Source of the DNA: Labrenzia sp. OB1
GTDB taxonomy: Bacteria > Pseudomonadota > Alphaproteobacteria > Rhizobiales > Stappiaceae
NCBI RefSeq assembly: GCF_001624695.1
Contig: NZ_JSEP01000019.1
Coordinates: forward strand, 2,595-66,594
DNA: 64,000 bases
Direction: 5' to 3'
The notes beneath the pieces are model-generated. The model saw nothing but the letters and a program-made list of their open reading frames with translations. It made no database searches and had not been told where the DNA came from. A program made the position numbers and the translations under genes. Shown here piece by piece: positions 42,514 through 52,333 of this stretch (its first letter is position 1; every line of letters starts with the position of its first letter).

Positions 42514-44313
42514 TTAGTCAATCAGCCCGGAGTGTTGCTCCGGATCTTCACTCGTCAATTCTTCATAGCTTTCCGTAAAATACTGGGTGAACACACCCAC
42601 AAGACCATCGTCATAAGCGCCCGACAAGGAGGTCCAACGCTCCTGCATCCGCTCCCAGAGTTTGGCCTTTTGTCCGCCAAACGGACTTTTCGCTGTCTTT
42701 CCCTCGGCTTCTATCGCTTTGGGCGACAGGGTATCGTCAAACCGCGCCGCGGCCTTCTGCATGGCCGAATATGTCCAGACATGGTGTTTCTGAATATCCC
42801 GGAACGCGGCTTGCATCGCCTTGTTCATCGGCAGGTAGCCATTGTCTTCCGCTTCCCTGGAAAACATGGTCTGGAGGGCCATCTGCGGGGTCGGCGAGAA
42901 CTTCAGGGCGTTGTTGCCGCTTCGGCTGATCAAGGTGCGATTGGCGTTGCGCGTCATCGCCTTGACCTGGCTGCGGGCCTGCAGCAGGCCCATCAGATCG
43001 CCGGTGATGCCTTGCAGAACAGATCCGAGTTCGCGGGCGAATTCCTCGGGATCGCGCCCTTGAAGCACAGTTTCCGGAATGCCCGCGCCTTGCGCGAATG
43101 CCTTGATGAAATCCGCGACCGCCTCCGGCTGCCGGGGTGCGTCTGAGGTGTTGGTGGGCCCGGGTGCGGGTGCGGGAGCCGCTGCTGCCGGTGCGGTTTC
43201 AGCGGGCGACACGTCCTTTGGCGGCGCCGATGGTTGAGCCGCCACGGGGTCCGGTTCCGCAATCGCCGCCGGCGGAATCTCTGACGTGTTTATCAGTGCT
43301 CCCGGGAATTCGGGCTCCACAGCCAGGGCGGGTTCGGCCGGTACAGGATCTGTCCAAGCGGCGGCTTCCGGAAACGGCGATGCCGAACCGGCTTCAGAGG
43401 AAGCCGCCTGCGGATGCGGCGGTGTGTTGCTCGGTGGTGAAGCGCTCTGTTCCGGGTTGCCCGGCGATCCGAGATCCGGCATGCCGAACAGCGGCTGCTC
43501 GGGGGCGTCCGATCCGCCGCCTAACGGCGGAAACGGTGAAGCGGAGCTGACCTCCGGAGGCGATTGAAGAGGAACCGGCGCTGCAGGAGCAGCCGGTGCA
43601 AGATCGGGCTGCGCCGCCAGGTGATCCAAAGGGTCCGCCTGAGCGGGTCTTGCGGCTTCCCGCTCGGCAAATTGCGCCTGCGGATCGTAGAGCGCAGGAT
43701 CGGCGCTGCCCCAGCCATGCCCCTGCTGGCTCCAGACATCGTCTGCAGGCGTGCCTACTCCGGGTGCAGAGGACGGCGGGGCGTGCCGACCCTCCATGCC
43801 TGCCGATGGCGCGCCCCCCCAGGGGCCGGCACCGGCGTCCTGAACCGGATAGGGAGCCTGCTGCGGCGAAGACGGGGATGAAGGCCATGCGGGATCCGGA
43901 GCAGCCGGAGCAGCGGCCTGCGGCGCGTTCCAGCGCGGTGTGTCGTCATGAGGCATGGCCGGCGACATGGCCGCCATCCCTGCCCCGGCGTTTTCACCTG
44001 CTTCCAGAGCAACGGCGATTATGTAATCACCGATCATCAGTTTGTCGCCGGACCGCAGCGCATGGGCCCTGTCCATGCGATTGGGGCTGCCGTTGAGGAA
44101 AGTTCCGTTCGTGGAGATGTCATGCAGAACGAATTGTCCACCCTCGATGCGCACTTCGCAGTGCTTGCCGGATATCACCCTGTGCGGATCGGGCAGACTC
44201 CAGTCGAGATGCTCGTGACGGCCGATATCGAATCCGCGGTCGGCGCAGCTGTAGGACACCTGGCCGCCGGTTTCGAGCCGATCGACATTCTCGATCTGCA
44301 GAGTGATACGCAT
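42514..44313 (-). CDS. tagH: T6SS FHA-domain protein TagH/Fha
   Basis: A protein of 599 residues. The FHA domain (about 1-100) has the phosphothreonine-binding signature HRVISGKHCEV, then STNGTFLN. A long Pro/Ala-rich linker (110-395) leads to the C-terminal T6SS-FHA domain (about 400-599; AGIPETVLQGRDPEEFARELG, TLISRSGNNALKF, NKAMQAAFRDIQKH). It is the presumed substrate and effector of the PpkA/PppA switch. It sits between tssK and the unknown gene at 44336. Confidence 0.93.
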   Translation of the reverse strand: MRITLQIENVDRLETGGQVSYSCADRGFDIGRHEHLDWSLPDPHRVISGKHCEVRIEGGQFVLHDISTNGTFLNGSPNRMDRAHALRSGDKLMIGDYIIAVALEAGENAGAGMAAMSPAMPHDDTPRWNAPQAAAPAAPDPAWPSSPSSPQQAPYPVQDAGAGPWGGAPSAGMEGRHAPPSSAPGVGTPADDVWSQQGHGWGSADPALYDPQAQFAEREAARPAQADPLDHLAAQPDLAPAAPAAPVPLQSPPEVSSASPFPPLGGGSDAPEQPLFGMPDLGSPGNPEQSASPPSNTPPHPQAASSEAGSASPFPEAAAWTDPVPAEPALAVEPEFPGALINTSEIPPAAIAEPDPVAAQPSAPPKDVSPAETAPAAAAPAPAPGPTNTSDAPRQPEAVADFIKAFAQGAGIPETVLQGRDPEEFARELGSVLQGITGDLMGLLQARSQVKAMTRNANRTLISRSGNNALKFSPTPQMALQTMFSREAEDNGYLPMNKAMQAAFRDIQKHHVWTYSAMQKAAARFDDTLSPKAIEAEGKTAKSPFGGQKAKLWERMQERWTSLSGAYDDGLVGVFTQYFTESYEELTSEDPEQHSGLID

Positions 44314-44335
44314 TCCAGCAAATCTCCCGAATTGC

Positions 44336-44932
44336 TTACGAATTGGCCGGCGCCTGCCCGTTGAGGCTGATCGTCGGCATAGAACCGCCTTCAGCGAAGG
44401 AAAGTCCCGCGGAAAGGCAAGAATTGAGCGCTTCGTCCCGATTGGCGGGCTCCACTGCGCCGAACGCGATCAGCAACGCTGTATTGACCGCTTTGGCGGT
44501 CAGATCATCGGGCGTCTCGACCCGGTGTTCCGGGTTCGGCGACAGGGATCCGCCAGACCAGCCAGCCGCCAGACCGATCCACACAGCCGCACTCTCCGTT
44601 CTGGCGGCTTCCGCCGCCGCATGAACGGCCGCACGGGCTTCCTCGTCTCCCTCACGCACCCAGTTTTCGCTCAGCACCAGAACCTGACGGTCATCGGCTG
44701 TTCCGGGTCCGTCCAGACCGGCTACGCATTTCATTCCCCACCACACGGATTCCCGTTTCGGCAGAAGATGCGCGAAATAGGCAAGCGCGGTCAGCGGTGC
44801 ATCGCCATCGCGAAGCTCCAGCGTATAGTCTTGCGGTGCGATGTCGGAAGCCGGTTCTTTGACCGTCTCAGACAGTTCCGGATAGGTCTCGAAAACCTGC
44901 TTTGCCCTGGTAAAGCGGATACGTGATCCCAT
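44336..44932 (-). CDS. Unknown T6SS-operon protein between vgrG and tagH
   Basis: A protein of 198 residues from ATG 44932, with GGAG 8 bases upstream. Not recognised with confidence. The start, RIRFTRAKQVFETYPELSET, is helical; the centre has LTALAYFAHLLPKRESVWWG, then AVWIGLAAGWSGGSLSP, and the end SLSAGLSFAEGG-like. There is no signal peptide or toxin motif. It lies 65 bp after vgrG and 23 bp before tagH, so it is co-transcribed. Loading adaptor or regulator are both possible; this is a guess from position. Confidence 0.7.
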   Translation of the reverse strand: MGSRIRFTRAKQVFETYPELSETVKEPASDIAPQDYTLELRDGDAPLTALAYFAHLLPKRESVWWGMKCVAGLDGPGTADDRQVLVLSENWVREGDEEARAAVHAAAEAARTESAAVWIGLAAGWSGGSLSPNPEHRVETPDDLTAKAVNTALLIAFGAVEPANRDEALNSCLSAGLSFAEGGSMPTISLNGQAPANS

Positions 44933-44996
44933 CTGCTCTACTCCGTTTCTTCCTGTTGACGTTTGTTCCGATTGCCGCATTTCTCGCAGGCTGCTT

Positions 44997-46826
44997 CTAG
45001 TTGATCAGAACGATTCCGCCTTTCACCGTCAATACCGCACTGCCAGTCACACTTGTGAGCGTGCCCTTTGCTGTCAGATTGCCGGACGCCGTCACATCGA
45101 TCATGGGCGACTCGATCTTGATCGCCGCCGGGGTCATGACGATCTTGCTGGCGCCGCAGATGAACTCAATCTTGCTCCCGGCTGTCACTTTCCAGTTTCT
45201 GCCTATCTTTTCCGTCGTGTTGTTGCCGACATTTTCGGTACGGTTCACGTCGATCTTGGTATCGCGGCAGTTTTTGACATGCAGGCTGTCGTCATTTTCG
45301 ACCACAGTCTCCATGTCCTTCTCTGCATGCACTCCGACAAGTTCCCGACCCTTGGTGTCGTCCAGAACAAATTCGTTGTAACCGCCGCCGCCCTCGGTGG
45401 AGTCGGATTTGATGCCAGCCTTGTTCTTCTCGCCGGGCAGATCGTAAGGTGGCATGTTTTCCGCGTTGTAGACCGTTCCGATGACAATCGGTTTGTCAGG
45501 ATCACCTTCCAGAAACTGGACGATCACTTCCTGGCCGACGCGCGGGATATAGATACCGCCCCACTTCTTTCCGGACCAGACCTGAGCGACACGCACGCGG
45601 CGGGACTGCGTCTTGTCTCGGTCCCAGTGGAATTCGACCATGATCTGGCCGTACTCGTCCACATCGATTTCCCCCTTCCCGACAACTTTGGCCGTCTGGG
45701 GTCCAGGGATGCGCGGCTTGCGGGTCGTGGCCGGGGTCCTGAACGGGATTTCCGAAGCAAGAACATCATAGGTGCCCGTATATGCCTCGCCCTGGGCGCC
45801 GCCGCTGCCGCCGCTCCGGTACTGTTCGGTTATGATCTGATGACTTGCCCTGACAACCAGGTATTCCCGATTCTGAGGCGCGTGCGGATGATCCTTAAGC
45901 GTGAACAGACCACCGGCGTAGAAGCGCGGAACTTCACCGGCCGTCTGAATGCGCTTGTCCGCAGCCTGCTCCGCATCCAGACGGATATTGCTGTATTTCG
46001 TGCCCTTGTCCTTTTCGGTATAGCGGCCCGGATAATCGTAATTCTCCAGCGTACCGGCCCGATACTTGGATCCGGCTTCGCGTTCCGCTTCCAGCGAGGC
46101 ACTCGGCTTTTCAAAATCGTAGTCGTTGACGGCGAACTTTCCGGTCCGGAATTTCCGGCTCGGGATCCAGTGGTAGATATGCTCTTCATCGCGCTGGCTG
46201 TCGCCGCCGAGCGCGATAAAGGGAACGGTAGAATTGCCTACTATCGGACTGTAGGACGACTTGGCGTCCGAAAGAACCATCTTGTGCTTGCCCTGCTGAT
46301 GCTCGAAGAAATAGGAAATTCCGAATTCTTCCATCAGGCGGCAGCAGAAATCATAATCGGATTCCCGATACTGAACGCAATAATGGATCGGATCGTAGCT
46401 TTCCGTCAGCTTGTTCTGGAAATCGGAGAAGTCATGCTCTCCAAGAACTTCCGAAATGATGTCCGGAGCTGATTTGTCCTTGAACACCCGGCAGTTCGCA
46501 TTCTTGGTCAGCAGCCAGAACCAGGGGCGCAAGGTCAACCTGTAGACATAATAAGCGTCGCGGTGCCCGAGCCACTTGGCGTCGGTGAGAAGCCCGTCGA
46601 AATACCGGTTATCGCCGTTGTTGGTGACCACCTTGACCGTCATATGGGTGGCGATTGCCTTGTCGAAATCCAGATCTTCCTGCTGGCTGATGACCTCCAG
46701 GCGGATTTCAAAATCCTCGCTCACGCCCTCGTCACACTCGATGGAGATTACCGAGAGCTCATCTTTCCCGTAGACCGAAGTAAGTTCGGCCATGCGGTTT
46801 GCTTGCTTGAGTTGTCCCTGGGCCAC
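44997..46826 (-). CDS. vgrG: T6SS spike protein VgrG (TssI)
   Basis: A protein of 609 residues. The gp27-like part (1-370; HYCVQYRESDYDFCCRLMEEFGI in two stretches) is followed by the gp5 OB-fold (about 380-470; GEIDVDEYGQIMVEFHWDRD, then RVAQVWSGKKWGG and RVGQEVIVQFLEGDPDKP) and a short beta-helical needle (KNCRDTKIDVNRTENVGNNT). No C-terminal effector domain is attached. It heads the long leftward operon. Confidence 0.96.
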   Translation of the reverse strand: MAQGQLKQANRMAELTSVYGKDELSVISIECDEGVSEDFEIRLEVISQQEDLDFDKAIATHMTVKVVTNNGDNRYFDGLLTDAKWLGHRDAYYVYRLTLRPWFWLLTKNANCRVFKDKSAPDIISEVLGEHDFSDFQNKLTESYDPIHYCVQYRESDYDFCCRLMEEFGISYFFEHQQGKHKMVLSDAKSSYSPIVGNSTVPFIALGGDSQRDEEHIYHWIPSRKFRTGKFAVNDYDFEKPSASLEAEREAGSKYRAGTLENYDYPGRYTEKDKGTKYSNIRLDAEQAADKRIQTAGEVPRFYAGGLFTLKDHPHAPQNREYLVVRASHQIITEQYRSGGSGGAQGEAYTGTYDVLASEIPFRTPATTRKPRIPGPQTAKVVGKGEIDVDEYGQIMVEFHWDRDKTQSRRVRVAQVWSGKKWGGIYIPRVGQEVIVQFLEGDPDKPIVIGTVYNAENMPPYDLPGEKNKAGIKSDSTEGGGGYNEFVLDDTKGRELVGVHAEKDMETVVENDDSLHVKNCRDTKIDVNRTENVGNNTTEKIGRNWKVTAGSKIEFICGASKIVMTPAAIKIESPMIDVTASGNLTAKGTLTSVTGSAVLTVKGGIVLIN

Positions 46827-47214
46827 GAAGTTCTCCTCGGAAATACTGTGGTTCCTGACGGTTCCGGCATTTCTGCCGCTTTCAGTCAGTTCCTAAGGCG
46901 TTTCCGATAAAAATAATGTGCTCAATAACACAATTGTTGCAAATGATTTAAACGCCAACCCTGTCTGTTCGAACGTTGTAATACGCCCTACGCAATTGTC
47001 CATGAATTTCAGGTTGGCCCAGCGTAAGTTATTTAATCACCTCGATAAAGTCACGCTAACGGCCCTCTTGCTAATTGTGCGCAATAGGACATACTGATAT
47101 CAAAGCGTACTTTAGTGACTTTCGCCACACCATTATTTTTTGAAAACTGGCACGATGCATTTCTGAACCCATTGCCATAACGCCTTCAAGCACTCCACGA
47201 GGAGGACTGATATC
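46827..47214. promoter_or_regulatory. Divergent promoter region between vgrG and the ompA-like gene
   Basis: These 388 bases hold no gene. They are AT-rich and must carry the promoters for the leftward vgrG-to-tonB-like operon and the rightward ompA-tssA genes. A CRP-type palindrome is at 47114-47129. A sigma-54 site was looked for and not found. Confidence 0.6.
47114..47129. promoter_or_regulatory. CRP-type palindrome in the vgrG/ompA divergent promoter
   Basis: AGTGA-CTTTCG-CCACA has two mismatches from TGTGA-N6-TCACA. Over 17 bases (47115-47131) it matches the tssB-upstream site at 49391-49407 in 15 positions. Confidence 0.45.
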
Positions 47215-47895
47215 GTGACCAATCCCCTGACTACGCATGACCGGAATGCATTCTGTTTCTCCAGGCTTGGCCGTCTTCTGCTGGCGGCAACGCTTTCCGT
47301 TGCACTCACCGGCCTTGCCACCGTTTCCGTGTCCGCCCAGGACGCGACCTATTCCGCCGATGACGTCACGCGCCACTTCAAACAGCTCAAGACACGTTCC
47401 CTGAAGCCGGCCGGCACAAGCCGGGCGCTTTGTATCGGGACGCGGGATGAGTGCAATCCCGATGCCGCCAAGGCGGAAGGTGGCCAGGTTGCCGTTACGT
47501 CTGATTCCGGCACCGACGGGCAAGCGCTCGTCGCGGATCCGGAAACCAAGGCGATCGGCGAAGGCTTCAACCTGCTGGTATCCTTTGAATATGCCTCGGC
47601 ACGGCTCAGCCCCTCCGCCAGGGTGAACCTGCGTGAATTCGCCAAGGGCATCGATGACCCGGCGCTTTCCAGCGCCACCTTCGTCATCGAAGGACATACC
47701 GACGGCATCGGATCCGCTCCTTACAATCAGCGCCTGTCGGAAGACCGGGCCGCAGCGGTAACGGAATTTCTCGTGTCGCTCGGTGTCGGACGGGATCGTC
47801 TGAAGACGGTTGGTTACGGAAAGACCCGGCCCAAGGTTGCCGATGTCAACGACCCGTCCAACCGCCGGGTGGAAAGCAAGCTGGTGCTTGAATAG
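47215..47895 (+). CDS. OmpA-family peptidoglycan-associated protein
   Basis: A protein of 226 residues starting at GTG 47215 with GAGGAGG 9 bases upstream. An N-terminal export segment (LGRLLLAATLSVALTGLATVSVSA) precedes a linker and a C-terminal OmpA-like domain (about 115-226): FVIEGHTDGIGS, LSEDRAAAVTEFL, VGYGKTRPKV and NRRVESKLVLE. It may help fix the T6SS to the wall alongside TssL. It lies 73 bp before tssA. Confidence 0.88.
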   Translation: MTNPLTTHDRNAFCFSRLGRLLLAATLSVALTGLATVSVSAQDATYSADDVTRHFKQLKTRSLKPAGTSRALCIGTRDECNPDAAKAEGGQVAVTSDSGTDGQALVADPETKAIGEGFNLLVSFEYASARLSPSARVNLREFAKGIDDPALSSATFVIEGHTDGIGSAPYNQRLSEDRAAAVTEFLVSLGVGRDRLKTVGYGKTRPKVADVNDPSNRRVESKLVLE

Positions 47896-47968
47896 ATCTG
47901 TTTGTCAGTTTGTCTTCAGCCTGCTCTGACGGCCGGCTGAAGCCTTTTTATCCGCGCCGGGAGGGTGC

Positions 47969-49255
47969 ATGAGTTTCGATCCCGATACATACGGTACGGA
48001 GATTACGCCCGGCGCAGGTTGCGGGCCGGATCTTTATGACTCCGAGCCCGCTTTTGCCGCGCTCCTGGATTCATGCGAGGAAATGCTGCCGGAACGGTTT
48101 AGCGAATTCGACCGTTCCGAGATCGAATTCACCGACCTTTTCAAACAGATGGATGGCTTTTTAAAGCAATCCCGGGACGTCAGACTGCTCGTTCTGCTAG
48201 GCCAGTTCGGTCTTCTCAACGGCCAGATCAACCTGTTCGCCAATTCAGTGAGGATTATCCGCCGGCTGCTTGAAAATTACTGGGAGGAAGTGCATCCCTC
48301 AGATGCCGACTTCGGTCATATGGAACGGATGGGCGCGCTCGAAGCGCTCAACAACCGTCCGACCGTCTTGCTGCCTCTTGAAGCCGCTGCGCTGGTCAGA
48401 ACCCGCCGGGCGGGGCCGATCAGTTTTCGCACGATACAGATTGCGTCAGGAACCGCCACCGCGAGGCCGGACGAACACACGGTCTCACTCGGAGCGATCG
48501 ATGCCGCACTCACTTCCGGCGAACTGGAGCAGGAAGATATTGACGAAGTTCTGAAGGATCTGGCTGAACTGCCCGGCGAACTTCGTGCGATCACCGACAT
48601 ATGTACGGAAAAGCTCCAGCAAAGCGGCGCCAAGGCCGCCCCGCCGGTCTATGAAGAAATCGCCACGCTCCTGCAGGACATGTACAAGGAGCTGAACACC
48701 CGCCTCGGACGTATGACGGAAGAGGCAGGTGACGCGTCCGGCGATGATGAAAGCGGCCAGGAAGATGCCGACGCTGTTCCGGCAAACCAGGCATCGCAAT
48801 CGGAAATCCGCAATGCGGCCCAATCGAAACTGATCCTGGACGCGGTTGAAGACTATTTCGCCTCCCGCGAACCGTCGCATCCGGCGCTCTTTCTCGTGCG
48901 TGAAGCGCGGGGCCTCGTCGGAAAATCCTATCTCGATGCGCTGAAGATCCTGATGCCACGCAGGTTCGACGATGTCACGCTGGTCCTCGGGACGAGCGGA
49001 CTTCAGCTTTCAAACGACAGACTGCTGGATCTCAACGACGGCGAAAACCGGGAAATCGACGATATCGAAGGGTTTTCGGTGATGGTCATCGAAAACCGCA
49101 ACGATGCGATGAAGGCCATCGGTTCGGTCAAGGGCTATTATTCCGCCAACGAACCCACAAGCCCCATCCCTCTTCTGCTGGATGAGGCGCAGAACATGAG
49201 TTCCGGTTCTTTCACGGGCCTGCTCAACCTGTTTCTCAGACCGGAAGAAGAATGA
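47969..49255 (+). CDS. tssA: T6SS protein TssA
   Basis: A protein of 428 residues. The ImpA-type N-terminal domain (about 20-145) is clear from the DSCEEML and RDVRLLVLLGQFGLLNG segments and EVHPSDADFG. The C-terminal part (from about 280) has LDAVEDYFASREPSHPALFLVREAR in two blocks and LMPRRFDDVTL. TssA contacts baseplate and sheath during assembly. Starts 73 bp after the OmpA-like gene. Confidence 0.94.
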   Translation: MSFDPDTYGTEITPGAGCGPDLYDSEPAFAALLDSCEEMLPERFSEFDRSEIEFTDLFKQMDGFLKQSRDVRLLVLLGQFGLLNGQINLFANSVRIIRRLLENYWEEVHPSDADFGHMERMGALEALNNRPTVLLPLEAAALVRTRRAGPISFRTIQIASGTATARPDEHTVSLGAIDAALTSGELEQEDIDEVLKDLAELPGELRAITDICTEKLQQSGAKAAPPVYEEIATLLQDMYKELNTRLGRMTEEAGDASGDDESGQEDADAVPANQASQSEIRNAAQSKLILDAVEDYFASREPSHPALFLVREARGLVGKSYLDALKILMPRRFDDVTLVLGTSGLQLSNDRLLDLNDGENREIDDIEGFSVMVIENRNDAMKAIGSVKGYYSANEPTSPIPLLLDEAQNMSSGSFTGLLNLFLRPEEE

Positions 49256-49388
49256 CCGCGAGAAAAGGAGAAAACGCGACCACGGCCCGCTTCCCTAGCG
49301 TTTCAGTGCTTATTTCTTGACACAAAGAGCCTATGGGTCCTCAATATTCGGGTCCTGCATATTTGACAAAGTAATTAAAGCGGCGATC

Positions 49389-49406
49389 GTGTGACTGTCG
49401 TCACAC
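49389..49406. promoter_or_regulatory. CRP-type palindrome upstream of tssB
   Basis: GTGTGAC-TGTC-GTCACAC is a perfect inverted repeat with 7-base arms and contains the exact CRP pattern TGTGA-N6-TCACA (49390-49405). It stands about 140 bp before the tssB ATG in a 292-bp intergenic region with no other feature. Confidence 0.65.
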
Positions 49407-49547
49407 CCCGCACCAGACAAACGATTTACATAGTTAGCAACAAGACGAAACGCAGATTCGAAAAACACAAACCAAAATGCCCTGCGTGAGTATCTGACTA
49501 AATTTGACCTCGCCTAAACCGGGTCAGTGAAACGAAAGGCAAGTACA

Positions 49548-50102
49548 ATGGCATCCAATAGTGGGCAAAGCTTCATCAAGCGCAACCGGCCCCCTCGCGT
49601 CCATATTTTTTACGAGGATCCGTTCGACGCGGAACAGAAGGTCGAACTGCCCTTCGTCATGGGCATCATGGCCGACCTTTCGGGCGATAGCCCCGGAGTG
49701 GAAAAGCAGGATATCGACGATCGCAAACTTCTCGATATCGACATGGACAATTTCACCAAGCGCATGGAAGCCATCGAGCCGGGCACGACCTTCACGGTAA
49801 AGGACAAGCTTTCAGGCGAAGATAACTCCAAGCTGAGCGTCCAGCTCCGCTTCAAGAGCATGGACGATTTCACACCAGGCAAGGTCGCTGAACAGGTTCC
49901 TGCCCTGAAAAAGCTCCTGGATGCGCGCCGCAGCCTCGCCGCCCTGCGAACCATGATGGACGGCCGCGTGCAGGCCATCAGCCAGCTTGAGGAACTGACA
50001 CGGGATCCGGCTCTGATGGCGGCTCTTGCTCAGCAAATCGATGCCGAGAAAACGCAGGCCGATGGCGATGCGAAAGACGGCAGCGGGACAGAGGAGGCTT
50101 AA
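49548..50102 (+). CDS. tssB: T6SS sheath protein TssB
   Basis: A protein of 184 residues from ATG 49548, with AAGG upstream. Signature segments are FIKRNRPPRVHIFYED, LPFVMGIMADLSGD, LSVQLRFKSMDDFTP and the C-terminal LARLREL-type LEELTRDPALMAAL. TssB and TssC form the contractile sheath. One base separates its stop from the tssC ATG. Confidence 0.96.
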   Translation: MASNSGQSFIKRNRPPRVHIFYEDPFDAEQKVELPFVMGIMADLSGDSPGVEKQDIDDRKLLDIDMDNFTKRMEAIEPGTTFTVKDKLSGEDNSKLSVQLRFKSMDDFTPGKVAEQVPALKKLLDARRSLAALRTMMDGRVQAISQLEELTRDPALMAALAQQIDAEKTQADGDAKDGSGTEEA

Positions 50103-51626
50103 ATGAGCAACACGGAAACCAGTGCCCAGACAAGCGGTGCAACGGCCGGCGAAGCTGCGGGTGAAAAAAGCCCCGAAGAATTTGCCTCTATCTTGAAGCA
50201 GAACTTCCGCATCAAGACCGAAAACGACACGGCCAACGCGCTCGTCGACAACGCGATGTCCACGTTCCTCTCGGAAGCCCTGTCCGATCAGGGGCTCATC
50301 AAGGACGATGTCTACGACACCATCGACGAGATGATCGCCAAGCTTGACGAGAAGCTTACGTCCCAAGTGAACGAGATCATTCACGCCGAGGAATTCCAGA
50401 CGCTGGAAAGCGCCTGGCGAGGGCTGGACTATCTTGTCCACCAGTCGGAAACCGACGCCTCGTTGAAACTCAGGTTTCTCAACATCTCGAAGAAAGAGCT
50501 GGCCGGCGTCCTCAAGAGCTATCGCGGTGCGAAGTGGGACCAGAGCCCGCTGTTCAAGCAGATCTACGAAGCGGAATTCGGCCAGCTCGGCGGTCAGCCC
50601 TACGGTTGTCTCGTCGGCGACTACGAGTTCTCCCACGAAGCACAGGACATCACCATCCTGCGTGGAATGGCGAAGATCGCATCGGCGGCGCATGCCCCGT
50701 TCCTTGCAGCCGCCGATCCGCAGCTCATGCAGATGGACAGCTGGACGGAACTTCCGGCCAAGCGTGACCTGTCAAAGATCTTCGACACGGAACTTCATGC
50801 ACAGTGGCGCACCTTGAGGGAATCGGAAGATGCCCGCTATCTGGGTCTGACCATGCCGCGCGTGCTTGCCCGCCAGCCTTACGGCGCCAAGTCCGATCCG
50901 GTCGAGGAATTCGCTTTCGAAGAGGAATTCGGCGAGGACAGCCACGACAACTACTCCTGGATGAATTCCGCCTATGCCATGGCCTCGAATATCAACAAGG
51001 CCTATAAGGAATTCGGCTGGACCGTCCGCATTCGCGGCGTGGAAAGCGGCGGGCTGGTCGAGGAACTTCCGACCCACGTTTTCGAAACCGACGACGGCGG
51101 CGTCGATCAGAAATGCCCTGCGGAAATCGCCGTTTCCGATCGGCGGGAACATGAGATTTCCCGCCTGGGTCTGATCCCGCTCATCCATCGCAAGAATACC
51201 GACCAGGCTGCCTTCCTGGGTGCCCAGTCGGTTTTCAAACCCAGACAGTTCTCAGGTCCGGACGGCAAGGATGCAACCGCGTCCGACAATCTGTCCGCCC
51301 GTCTGCCCTACATGTTCGCGACCACACGTTTCGCCCACTACCTCAAGGTGATGGTGCGCAACAAGATCGGCTCCACCAAGGAATCGGCGCAACTGCAGCG
51401 GTGGTTGAACGACTGGATCATGGACTATGTCGATGGAGATCCGGACAATTCGACCGAGGAAACCAAGGCGCGCAAACCGCTTCGGGAAGCCAAGGTCACT
51501 ATCGTCGCGGACGAGGAAAACCCCGGCTACTACAGAGCCCAGTTCTTCCTGCGTCCCCATTATCAGCTGGAAGGCATGGATATCGGCATGAGCCTGGCTT
51601 CCCGTATTCCGCAGGACGGAAGCTGA
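50103..51626 (+). CDS. tssC: T6SS sheath protein TssC
   Basis: A protein of 507 residues, the family length. Conserved segments are FQTLESAWRGLDYLV, LKSYRGAKWDQSPLFKQIYE, SWTELPAKRDLSKIF, GLTMPRVLARQPYG, and near the end AQFFLRPHYQLEGMDIGMSL. It makes the sheath with TssB. Confidence 0.97.
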   Translation: MSNTETSAQTSGATAGEAAGEKSPEEFASILKQNFRIKTENDTANALVDNAMSTFLSEALSDQGLIKDDVYDTIDEMIAKLDEKLTSQVNEIIHAEEFQTLESAWRGLDYLVHQSETDASLKLRFLNISKKELAGVLKSYRGAKWDQSPLFKQIYEAEFGQLGGQPYGCLVGDYEFSHEAQDITILRGMAKIASAAHAPFLAAADPQLMQMDSWTELPAKRDLSKIFDTELHAQWRTLRESEDARYLGLTMPRVLARQPYGAKSDPVEEFAFEEEFGEDSHDNYSWMNSAYAMASNINKAYKEFGWTVRIRGVESGGLVEELPTHVFETDDGGVDQKCPAEIAVSDRREHEISRLGLIPLIHRKNTDQAAFLGAQSVFKPRQFSGPDGKDATASDNLSARLPYMFATTRFAHYLKVMVRNKIGSTKESAQLQRWLNDWIMDYVDGDPDNSTEETKARKPLREAKVTIVADEENPGYYRAQFFLRPHYQLEGMDIGMSLASRIPQDGS

Positions 51627-51831
51627 TTGAAGCAACTGCCGGCGGGCGGGCGTCTGCCCGCTGGCAAGCATCCTTACGGATGCAACCCGGTCATTTCACC
51701 GGGTGGAGGTGCAAACGGGCCACATACGGCTCAGGGGTTTGGACCGTGAGGTCCGAGGTAGTTGTCAGAAATAGCAGACTTAGTGCCAGACCGAATTTCC
51801 TGGCCGTCAACAACCAAGAGGATCTATTAAA

Positions 51832-52317
51832 ATGGCTGTCGATTTTTTTCTCGAGCTTGAAGGCATCAAAGGCGAAGCACAGGACAAGACCCACAAGGAC
51901 AAGATTGACGTCCTGTCCTGGTCGTGGGGCGCGTCCCAATCCGGCACCACGCATATGGGCGCCGGTTCCGGTTCCGGGAAGGCTCACTTTCAGGATCTGA
52001 GCATCACCAAATTTGTCGATAAATCGACCCCGGTATTGCTCCAGCATGTGTCCACCGGCAAGCACATCACGAAAGGTACGATGTTTGTGCGCAAGGCCGC
52101 TGGCGACAGCCCGCTGGAATATATCAAGATCGAGATGAAAGACATTATCGTTACCAATGTCTCGACTGGTGGCAGCGGCTCTGACGACCGCATCACGGAG
52201 AGCGTCACGCTGAACTTCGGTGAGTACAAATACATCTACACCGAACAGAAGCCGGACGGCTCGAAGGGCGCGGCTCCGGAGTTTGCCTGGGACATCGCGG
52301 CAAACGAAAAGAAATAA
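51832..52317 (+). CDS. hcp: T6SS tube protein Hcp (TssD)
   Basis: A protein of 161 residues. It has DFFLELEGIKGEAQD, DVLSWSWGASQSG, DLSITKFVDKSTP and NFGEYKYIYTEQKPDG, the Hcp1 family pattern. It forms the inner tube that the sheath expels. GAGG is upstream of the ATG, 205 bp after tssC, and a strong terminator follows, so it is likely made in excess. Confidence 0.97.
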   Translation: MAVDFFLELEGIKGEAQDKTHKDKIDVLSWSWGASQSGTTHMGAGSGSGKAHFQDLSITKFVDKSTPVLLQHVSTGKHITKGTMFVRKAAGDSPLEYIKIEMKDIIVTNVSTGGSGSDDRITESVTLNFGEYKYIYTEQKPDGSKGAAPEFAWDIAANEKK

Positions 52318-52333
52318 GGGCTTCTGCCCGAAT

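Noticed and set aside
47146..47161. TGGCAC-type element as a sigma-54 promoter before the ompA-like gene
   Set aside because: The -24 GG is present but no GC dinucleotide stands at the required -12 spacing.
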